Of a stretch of 64,000 bases of DNA, positions 57,801 through 64,000 are shown piece by piece; the first letter of the stretch is position 1, and each line of letters starts with the position of its first letter. The stretch is from Zantedeschia hybrid cultivar. Its lineage: Eukaryota; Streptophyta; Magnoliopsida; Alismatales; Araceae. The stretch spans positions 11,642,001 through 11,706,000 of the forward strand of contig JARZZO010000011.1 of assembly GCA_030544215.1 (NCBI GenBank), read 5' to 3'. The notes beneath the pieces are model-generated. The model saw only the letters and a list, made by a program, of their open reading frames with translations. It ran no database searches and was not told the origin of the DNA. A program made the position numbers and the translations under genes.

Positions 57801-58492
57801 GTGATTCAAAGGCAGACTGTGATCAAGAGTACACTCTAAAGCTGGTGCATGTTAGTAAGCAGCAGAGTTCATATGTGATCTGCTCTCATATTTAGTGTCA
57901 CATATTTTACTTGGAGAAAGTATGCCAGTTGTTTGTAGACATCAGATTTGTTACTCTGGAACTGCACCAATAACCCTCATTACCCTGAGTATAAAGTTAC
58001 ATTCGCAAAAAGGAAAAAAAAAACTGAGTTCTAATTTCATTATTGCTTGGATGTGATTTTTACTTGTTTAAAAAGAGCACATCATATCAAGTGCGACAAG
58101 TTCTTAGCAAACTCATTTTGGAGTGTGTTCAGGCTGTCCTAATATTTATTTGTATGTTTGCTACAACATTTAGATACAAGACTGTATTCAAACGAAATTG
58201 TATTACTCTTTTTGAAATGACAAATGCTTTTTGCAAAAATATATCTGATTTAAGATGTCATATTTCAACAGTGAAATATACCCCCCAGTGGTTTTGGCTG
58301 CGTAATGAGCTCAAGCGAGTAGATAGGGAGAAAACACCTTGGCTGATTGTTCTCATGCATTCTCCAATGTACAATAGCAATGAAGCACATTATATGGAAG
58401 GTGAAAGTATGCGGGTTGTTTTTGAGCATTGGTTTGTTCGTTACAGAGTTGACCTTGTCTTTGCGGGACATGTGCATGCCTATGAAAGATCG
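41571..58492 (+). CDS. PAP26: PAP26-like purple acid phosphatase, C-terminal exon(s) outside window
   Basis: Family knowledge: plant high-molecular-weight purple acid phosphatases are secreted or vacuolar binuclear metal (Fe-Zn/Mn) enzymes that hydrolyse phosphate monoesters; PAP26 is the main intracellular/secreted form for phosphate recycling. Six coding exons are seen: 41571-41762, 42166-42366, 46896-47007, 47579-47802, 57281-57419, 58272-58492, all GT-AG and in phase, encoding 363 residues. Residues 8-30 form a signal peptide. Residues 31 on (GITSSFIRTQWPATDIPLD) and SPFVKYTPQWFWL match the PAP26 type. All five metal motifs visible: GDLG (169-172), GDLSYAD (196-202), GNHE (233-236), VLMH (316-319), GHVH (355-358). 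The last about 110 residues are not found up to 64000; an L1 LINE lies in that intron. No stop or frameshift in the exons. Intron 2 (4.5 kb) and intron 4 (9.5 kb) are swollen by transposons. Confidence 0.93.
42166..42366 (+). CDS. PAP26: PAP26 exon 2
   Basis: Residues 65-131, VHITQGDYDGKAVIISWVT to VVDGLE: the N-terminal fibronectin-like domain of plant PAPs. Acceptor TCCAG|GTCC, donor GGAG|GTACAT, phase 0. Confidence 0.93.
42500..43030. repeat. hAT-like GC-rich fragment and a perfect 13-bp hairpin (intron 2)
   Basis: 42530-42558 is a perfect inverted repeat, arms CAGTCCGCTGCTA/TAGCAGCGGACTG, loop TGC. The rest is rich in CCGGTTCC-type motifs and ends in TCTTGGCATTTTTAATACTG, a layout seen in plant hAT derivatives. 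ATCTTGGAGAGATAGAAGT occurs twice (42798 and 42863). The two ends do not form a matching pair, so it is probably a truncated or composite element. Confidence 0.45.
43434..44810 (+). pseudogene. Plant mobile domain (MAIN-like) pseudogene 1, in intron 2
   Basis: A possible first exon (43434-43545, MRMANSSQDSSNKRMRKIIE onward) ends at a donor-like CAA|GTAAGC. From 43813 comes ALIELWHPQTHTFLFATFEA then TILLEEVELLLGLLKLKIN, the hallmark of the plant mobile domain (W.P.THTF..GEATITLEDV..L.GLP). An in-frame stop precedes 43813, a TAG at 44239 interrupts, and reading continues as INTVVLAYLYSGLSAAS to about 44400. Family knowledge: this domain occurs in plant MAIN proteins and is carried by Mutator-type and LTR transposons. 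Here it is a decayed transposon-derived copy in the same orientation as the host gene. Confidence 0.65.
45110..46600 (+). pseudogene. Plant mobile domain fragment 2, in intron 2
   Basis: A possible first exon starts at 45690 (MEQGGPSRLGG) and ends CACACTTG|GTAAGT (45905). After a gap come LKIARDNEDQDIMGPGG (about 46085) and, in another frame (46177-46575), WRAESRAFLMPWGHMIPSLE then DVCKIIGLWVEG, again the plant mobile domain (F.MP.GHM.PSLEDV.KI.GL). The frame change between 46085 and 46230 shows it is broken. GACGC-type motifs (AGACGC, GGCGTCGC) recur around 45050-45310 and 46040, possibly element ends. Unrelated in detail to the copy at 43.4-44.8 kb. Confidence 0.55.
46896..47007 (+). CDS. 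PAP26: PAP26 exon 3
   Basis: Residues 132-168 plus one base: FDTKYYYKIGSGDAAREFWF to KFGII. Acceptor TTACAG, donor ATAG|GTGATT, phase 1. Confidence 0.92.
47579..47802 (+). CDS. PAP26: PAP26 exon 4
   Basis: Residues 169-243, holding metal motifs GDLG, GDLSYAD and GNHE. One residue shorter than most family members at YND-GIRWDSW. Donor GATTTG|GTAATT, phase 0. The following intron is 9.5 kb and contains the hAT elements. Confidence 0.93.
47803..50589 (+). other. PAP26 intron 4, left part
   Basis: Non-coding. It contains an (AC)n run (47835-47853), a (CT)n run (49853-49874) and G/C-rich stretches at 49700-50500 with overlapping frames but no domain. A short frame beginning MKTPRKYTPNS (49890) follows the (CT)n run and is not recognised. 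Confidence 0.4.
50590..54691 (+). mobile_element. hAT transposon in PAP26 intron 4
   Basis: Element about 50598-54683, same orientation as the host gene. Terminal inverted repeats: left AAGGTTCAAAAACTCGG, right (reverse complement) AGGTTAAGAAACCCGG. The flanks TTGTGATC (50590-50597) and TGGTGATC (54684-54691) match at 7 of 8, the hAT duplication length, although a one-base offset is possible. Both subterminal regions are packed with CGGATCGG-type motifs (50620-50780 and 54575-54660), likely transposase-binding sites. It encodes a complete set of hAT domains, with lesions. Confidence 0.85.
51038..54398 (+). pseudogene. hAT transposase (BED finger, DUF659, dimerisation domain), frameshifted
   Basis: Exons by splice signals: 51038-51419, 51515-52045, 52144-52946, 53027-53248, 53333-54144. 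Seen: BED-type zinc finger VQCKYCNRVVSGGVYRFKQH (residues about 34-53), DUF659 region (GPYYESMIETIQEVG to CDGWTG), then VVTDNAAALKLAG, SAHCIDLMLED and GATRFAS, and the C-terminal hAT dimerisation domain (SQTTSSSGCERNWSTFGLIH). A one-base frameshift lies near 52290, between VEEVDEKG and VVTDNAAALK. The frame ends at a TAG at 54142, but reading on stays open for another 84 codons to 54398 (EYQEQLSDASSYSQPTGYVV onward), rich in Tyr, as if the stop were new. As it stands the protein is not full length. Confidence 0.85.
55153..55419. mobile_element. hAT-type MITE near the 3' side of the hAT transposon
   Basis: Element 55161-55411 (251 bp), flanked by CCTCTGCC and CCTCTACC (7 of 8). Ends CATGGAATTC and (reverse complement) CATGAAATGC. 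The interior repeats GATCGG and CCGATC, as in the subterminal zones of the large hAT element, so it may be cross-mobilised. Confidence 0.6.
55420..57280 (+). other. PAP26 intron 4, right part
   Basis: Non-coding, no element with clear ends. A (GA)n run lies at 55840-55865. A minus-strand open frame at 56778-57191 has no recognised domain. Confidence 0.4.
57281..57419 (+). CDS. PAP26: PAP26 exon 5
   Basis: Residues 244-289 plus one base: GEVTPFKAYLHRYATPYMAS to IIVLSSYSPF. Acceptor AATCAG, donor TTTG|GTAATG, phase 1. Confidence 0.92.
58272..58492 (+). CDS. PAP26: PAP26 exon 6
   Basis: Residues 290-363: VKYTPQWFWL, then VLMHSPMYNS and GHVHAYERS with the last metal ligands. Acceptor TCAACAG|TG, donor GATCG|GTATTT, phase 0, so translation continues in an exon beyond the window. 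Confidence 0.92.
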
Positions 58493-59705
58493 GTATTTTT
58501 CTCGTTCTATTCCTTATGTTATTCATGCCTTTATGAGATTCACATATGAACACTGTGGAAAAGCATTTATCTATGGTTCACCATCACAAGAGAAAAAAAA
58601 GCAAGATGCTTCACAAGGATCTGGGGTGGGGTTCAGATTGTCATACCTAGTGTGTGGTCTTAATGATCGTCTTCCCTGACAAGATTTGTGCTTGCAAAGG
58701 ATTCAAAATCTTGTCTCCAGAGTCAGCAGAATCCACAAAAATGGATTCCATGTATTTCCCTAGTTCTTTGTTTAGAGTAGAAAGTACATCAATGGCTGAG
58801 TACTCTCTATGTGGTGGATTTGATTGAGATGGTTTCTATTCAATTTAATGATGGTTGAGTTTTTATCTCTTTATTTGTTTATTTTTTTTTCGACCTGGTA
58901 TCATAGACATGCATGATGCAGAGTCATCGAGGAATTATACCCAGATAATTGCATATGAGTTGGCCGCTCTATATTAATGTCTTTCTATTAGGCCACTGTT
59001 GGCCCCTCTATATTAGTATCTTTCTACTAGTCAATCAATGTCAATGATACATGTTTGCTAGTCTTCAAGTCTATGTTGAGATATAACATCTGCCTTGGCA
59101 TCTGAAGAAGCTACAATCTCTTCCAATTCTCGGCAGATCCCAGGGAGGCTCTCCCATCGTCAAGCAGGGAATCAGCGATATATGGATCAAAAAAGTTAAT
59201 TGAGTTCTTTTAGTGCATATTTAGATATCAGCATCGGACTTTTTTGTTTTCATAAGCTGCCACATGGAGGTGTTGTTTCATCCATATCTGAATTTATGGT
59301 AAACAGTTGGACAGAGAGAACTCATGTGAACTCATAACATACCAGAGGCATTAGATTGCCTACCTGTGCTAACCTTAATCTAGAGCAAAAATGAAGCATC
59401 TCATATAATGGAGTAAAAGAGTCAACTAACTGTATTTTTTTCCCACATTAGTAATCACAGCGACCTGGAATAGGTACAGATTCATCACAATTGACGTGTC
59501 TGACTGGTTAGGTACAGATTCATCACAATTGACGTGTCTGACTGGTTGCATGTATGTAACTTCATCCTCATCTGTATGTGCGGTGATGGCTGGACACAAT
59601 GTTGTCAATATCGATCAGATCATGTTTTTCTGAGGAGTTAGATCACTATCATATCATACCTTGTATCATTGGTCATTTTTCTGAACACACAATGTTGTCA
59701 ATATC
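58493..59705 (+). other. PAP26 intron 6, first part
   Basis: No sequence coding for the expected next exon (a YRISN or YITIGDGG-type stretch) was found. It contains a perfect 38-bp tandem duplication (59472-59509 and 59510-59547) and a 19-bp sequence ACACAATGTTGTCAATATC present at 59594-59612 and again at 59687-59705, immediately beside the LINE tail. Confidence 0.5.
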
Positions 59706-59891
59706 TTTTTTTTAAAAATTGGATGGTACCACTATATATTATAACAAAAAAATAGATTTACAAAGTGTAAAGAAAAACTCTCCAACCTCACTCTACAAAA
59801 CACCAAGATGGAGTCAAAGTATTCCCTTCCAAAAGACCAAAAAAGGACAAATTCCCGACAAACTCTTTACACTTAGCAACCATCCGTTCCT

Positions 59892-60646
59892 TCACCCTAC
59901 TGTAAACGAAAGACAAAACACTGCCCTGAGAAGCAGCCTCCTTTCTAAAAATCCTCTTGTTCCTCTCTGACCATATTGCTCACAGTGTACATGCAGCACC
60001 AACCACCATAGAAGCCTATCCTCTTTACGGGGGAATTGACATTCCCAATGACGAATCAGATTCTCCACAGAACTCTGCTGGGCCTTATCAACCTGCAACT
60101 TCTGGAACAGACTCTGCCAAATCTCAGAAGGCAAATGGGCAATGTAAAAAAAAAAAAGGTCCAACCCTTCATCATTCTCCCCACAGAGGCTACAAGTAGG
60201 GGGAATATCACATCCGAACCTGATCAATCTATCAGCCGTAGGCAACTTCCCATTCACTATCCTCCAGACTAGAATTTTGACTTTCAACGGAGACTTGGGT
60301 TTCCAAATATGAGAGTAAAATGGAAACTTATACCTCCCATCTGCAATGTGTGCATACACTGATCGAACTGTAAAAGCACCTTGAGAATGCCATATCCAAG
60401 ACAAAATATCAGGCCTGTGAACCAACTGATCTCCTGAAGCAACTCTATGAGGGCAATAAACTCCACAATCTCCCCATCTCTCAGGTTCCTCCTTATTAAT
60501 GGGCTGCTGACCCCCGTGTCCACTATCTGCTCAACCACAGCTCCTGGATGAATTGCAACAGCATACAGTCTGGGTAAAGCCTGGGCGAGAGACACTGAGC
60601 CAACCCACCTATCATGCCAGAAGGAGCAAGCCTTGCCATCACCCAC
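59892..60646 (-). pseudogene. LINE zf-RVT region
   Basis: In two frames: MGDGKACSFWHDRWVG (60284-60646) then PLKVKILVWRIVNGKLPTAD with CSLCGENDEGLDLFFF (59892-60425). This is the zinc-binding segment typical of the C-terminus of plant L1 ORF2, where the usual HLF-type motif is degraded to LFFFYIAH. Confidence 0.8.
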
Positions 60647-60683
60647 TAGGACTCAGGTAGCGGACACCATAATGTCTACCCTT

Positions 60684-62000
60684 CTAGAATGCCTTTTCAT
60701 ACATGAGAGACTTGGCCTTCCACCTGTTTCTGGAAATTCCACACTCTGTCCCTTGGATAGTACTTCCCCTTAATAATATCAATCCACAAACCAGTCTGGT
60801 CCCTTCCAAGTTTCCATAGCCATTTAGAAAGAAGGGCCAGATTGAAGTCTCTGATATTTTTAATACCCAAGCCTCCATTCTTCTTGCTCCTAAAAACTCT
60901 GCTCCAGCTCACATCATGAAATCCCTTCCGAGTGTTATCAGAATCCCCTCCCCAGAAAAATCTGCTTCTGATGCTATCAAGCTGTCTAGCCACTGCTCTT
61001 GGGATTCTGAACAAGGAAAGGTAGTAGATAGGACTATCAAAAACAGCCTGGCAAAACTTTAACCTTCCTCCATAAGACAAAAGCTGCCCCTTCCAACCAG
61101 CAAGCTGCTTCTGAAATTTCTGCGCGACTGGCTGCCAATCACTGCATTTGATACGTCCCGGAGATAGAGGTAGGTGCAGATAAGAGAAAGGAAAAGAACC
61201 TCTCTGACGCCCCATGATTAGAACAGCTCTCCTTAAAAGGTCCTATGCTTTGTTGATACCATAAACAACACTTATGAAAATTCACTCTAAGACCAGCAAC
61301 TTCATCAAGTAACTCAAGCATCAATTTAATCAAGAACACTTGCTCCCCCCTACACAGAATAATATAGTATCATCAGCGTACTGAAGATGTGAGACCATTC
61401 TGTCCTGAGCTTCCGACTGAAAGCCTATAATCAAACCGGTTGTCTCTGCTCATTCCTGCATACTACTCAAAACCTGAGAAATTAGGACAAATAACAACAT
61501 AGACAACAAATCACCCTGTCTGAGTCCTCTGCCACTAAGGAAGGAGCTAGTCGGTTCCCCATTAACGAGTACAACAAAATAAGTTGAAGAGATACAAGTT
61601 CTGATCCAAGAGATCCACTTCTCACCAAAGTCCATTTTGTGAAGTACCTCAAACAGACAAGATCAATTGACTCTATCATAAGCCTTCTCAAAATCTAGCT
61701 TGAGAAGAATACCTTGCATGTGTTGGGATTTCATATAGTGCAAGCATTCGTGTGCTACCAAAAACCCTTCATGAATCTGCCTGCCCCTAATGAATGCACT
61801 TTAGTTGATGCTAACAAGCTTACGAATCACCTTTGCCAATCTTCCTGCCAACATCTTAGAAATAATTTTATAGACCCCATTCAATAGACTGATGGGTCTA
61901 TAATCCTTCAAAGTCCCTGCATCCTCCCTCTTTAGAATAAGCACAATGAACGTCTTATTAATGTCCCTCAAATGAGCCTTTCCTTCATGAAACTCCAAAG
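60684..62000 (-). pseudogene. LINE reverse transcriptase, multiply broken
   Basis: Motifs in element order: KDYRPISLLNGVYKIISKML (61801-61998), GRGLRQGDLLSMLLFVLISQ (about 61490-61550, usual GDPLSP altered), VSHLQYADDTILF (about 61360-61400, intact YADD) and the downstream KFCQAVFDSPIYYLSLFRIP and GGLGIKNIRDFNLALLSKWL blocks (60697-61215). Frames change at least four times, so it is inactive. Confidence 0.85.
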
Positions 62001-62567
62001 CTGCCTACAATGGTAAATGATGAGTGAGGTCCCAACAATGCTGGAAAAAGAACATAGGAAATCCATTTGGGCCAGGCACTTTATACCCGCTAAAGAAAAG
62101 ACAACATGTCTCAACTCTTCCAATGCGAAAGGTCTAGACAACTCTTCCCTTTCTTCCTCACCAGTGGCTGCTCTAAAGCCCCCACTGAATGAGGGACTAG
62201 GATGCTCCTCCTCCTTGAAAAGTTGAGAGTAGAAAGACTTGATGTGAGCAATCAGCCTCTAACTACCAGTGATAAGCTGATCCTCTGATCTAAGAATAGA
62301 TAAGTGATTCCTCCTCCTCCTCCCTGAGGCAATCCTATGAAAATAAGTTGTGTTGCTATCCCCTTCCTTAATCCACTTGTCCCTCGACCTCTATTTCCAC
62401 TACAACTCCTCCTTGGCAAGGATGCTCTGAAACTTTAGTTTGAGGCTCTCTCTATTATGCCAATCTTCCTCGTCAAGAAATCCAACCTTCTCTAGAACAT
62501 CAAGACTATGGAGCTGCTCGAGTATGTCCTTTTCTGCATCTGCAATAGAATTCCTCCTGCTCCCTAA

Positions 62568-63422
62568 CTAGTGAGTGCCTGACCCACCTGCTTCAAATTC
62601 CGGACAATTGTAGCCATGCAAAATTATGCTGGTCCTCCAAGCTTGAGACACCATCTCCATGAAGTCCTCTTCATGTAGCCAATACTTCTCTACCCTAATC
62701 ACTGATTTACATCGGAACCGATGATTATAACTCAATAAAATCGGCTTGTGATCAGACATTGGACGCTGCAGACGAGAGGCCTTCAAGTTAGGAAATTGCT
62801 CCTCCCAATCTATTGTTACAAAAAATCTGTCCAACCTTGAACCACAAGGATTCTTTTTGAGATTGGATCAAGTGTAGGAAGCATTATTTATGTTCACATC
62901 AATCAACGCTGCCTCCTGGATGAAAGGACCGAAATCCTCCATAGCCCCCACACAAGAGCCCCCTACTGATCTTTTAGACTGCAATACTACAACATTGAAG
63001 TCCCCCACCACTAGCCATGGGTTGACTGAAAGAGTGTGCCAGGATGTTAGCTCCTCCCACAAGAGTTTCTTCTCAGCCCTCCCTTGGGGGCCATACACCC
63101 CTGTAAAGTCCCAGAGGAAACCATCCTCGACACACCTTAAGGTAATAGAAATGGCATTCCTGTCCACTCGCCTGCTTTCCTCCTTCACCACATACTCATT
63201 CCAAAGCACTAAAATACCCCCCGCTCTTCCTACCACCAGAGACACAACTCCTTTGGTAAGCCTGGATCCCCTTAGGCCCCTCCACATTTCCTCTCCTACC
63301 TCCTCCAACTTCGTTTCCTGAACACAAAGGATATCAACCCTCAGCCTTCTTACCATATCCTTAAGGACTTCTTGCTTCTCTCTCCCCCCCAAACCCCTGA
63401 TATTCCATGAGACAATCTTCAT
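62568..63422 (-). pseudogene. LINE endonuclease domain (ORF2 start)
   Basis: Begins MKIVSWNIRGLGGREKQE and contains CVQETKL, GVYGPQG, LVVGDFNVV (AP-endonuclease-like catalytic motifs) and, after a break near 62850, RLQRPMSDHKPILLSY (SDH motif). This domain nicks target DNA for L1 retrotransposition. The first 184 codons are open, then a frameshift or stop separates the second part. Confidence 0.88.
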
Positions 63423-63552
63423 GAATGTAAAATCTTCACCCCCTCATCCCCTCTTTCACTCCCCTTCCTCTCCTTCCCTGCACTATCTTTCTTCCCCATC
63501 TTCTCAGACCTCACACCTCTAGCCACCTCCAACTGCCAATGCCTCTGCAATT

Positions 63553-63999
63553 TCAAAAACACAGAGTGAATATCTTTCTCCACCCTTGAAAGGAATTTCC
63601 TATAGTCTCAGCAACATGCCTTGCCTGCTCCTCCATCACCCTTTCTACTTTACTGATGATGTCTGTTACCTCCTCATTTCCATGATCCCTCTGAGTTGAG
63701 GAAGGGGTCGACTCATAACCCTCCTCCCCCATACACTGCAACTCCCCTGAGCTTCTAGCCTCCTCCCTTGTCCTCCCCCTCTGGTCCTCTAACAGAAGCC
63801 TCTTGATACTAGCTCCCTTTTGAACCTGCCTCTCTTGAGACAGCAGGGCCACGTCAACTTTGGTCATGTTCAGAGGATCACCCTTCTGCACCTGCCCAGC
63901 TGGTCCCAGCAGGGGACTGATCCTGCCTCCTCTAGCTTCCATCACCTCAAGAACTGCTCCATTGGACATACCCGAAGCCGGGTCCTTAGCTGGGCACAC
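63553..63999 (-). pseudogene. Probable LINE ORF1 C-terminal part, cut by window edge
   Basis: A minus frame directly upstream of the endonuclease ORF, with about 130 bp between. Hydrophilic, with Gln/Glu/Arg-rich sequence and no visible zinc knuckle. Called as ORF1 tail by position only. Confidence 0.45.
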
Positions 64000-64000
64000 A

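Larger units (their letters stand above)
59706..64000 (-). mobile_element. L1-type LINE, running out of the window
   Basis: Minus-strand non-LTR element. The 3' end has a short A tail (T-run 59706-59713 on +). Upstream in element order: cysteine/histidine zf-RVT region, reverse transcriptase, endonuclease and an ORF1 tail at the window edge. Many frame breaks. The 5' end and target duplication are outside the window. It sits in intron 6 of PAP26, antisense to the gene. Confidence 0.88.

Noticed and set aside
58493..59705. Final PAP26 exon in this stretch
   Set aside because: No sequence encoding the expected conserved C-terminal blocks in any plus-strand frame; the exon must be further downstream.

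Overview
The window is nuclear DNA of a flowering plant. The evidence is two spliced plant genes (a chloroplast import protein and a plant-type purple acid phosphatase) set among plant transposon families: Ty1/copia, Ty3/gypsy-like, L1 and RTE LINEs, hAT, Mutator and PIF/Harbinger elements, tRNA-derived SINEs and plant-mobile-domain remnants. The species cannot be named from the sequence. All calls come from reading the sequence; no search was run.

Layout. 1-13.8 kb: AT-rich intergenic DNA with SINEs, two Mutator-type MITEs, a fold-back element, a direct duplication (2.0/7.2 kb), and a large broken inverted duplication (5.2-6.0 versus 10.0-11.9 kb) whose right arm holds a PIF/Harbinger-type element. 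13.8-15.8 kb: a two-coding-exon TIC20 gene (minus strand, 278 aa) with a tandemly duplicated leader. 16.5-17.6 kb: probable gypsy LTR. 19.1-34.2 kb: three nested or abutting Ty1/copia elements, all on the minus strand: a leader plus LTR without a body (I), an LTR plus the 3' half of pol (II), and a nearly complete element with four in-frame stops (III). 34.3-37.9 kb: a Mutator MITE holding a 20-bp-period array of a 12-bp palindrome, an RTE LINE fragment and a 300-bp tandem repeat. 38.4-64 kb: a PAP26-like purple acid phosphatase gene (plus strand). Six coding exons lie here; the C-terminal exon(s) are beyond the window. Its introns hold hAT elements, plant-mobile-domain pseudogenes and, in the last visible intron, an L1 LINE (59.7-64 kb, minus strand).

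The two host genes are unrelated in function (plastid import; phosphate recycling in vacuole or apoplast).

The most unusual signal is in the copia leaders. Element III has four hairpins with an identical 21-nt loop but four different stems, each stem kept paired, with every non-Watson-Crick position a G-U pair in the element's sense RNA. Next to it, and in element I, lie arrays of short palindromes (arms 6-10 bp) nearly all closed by a three-base loop starting with C on the + strand. This looks like selection on the structure of the retrotransposon RNA.
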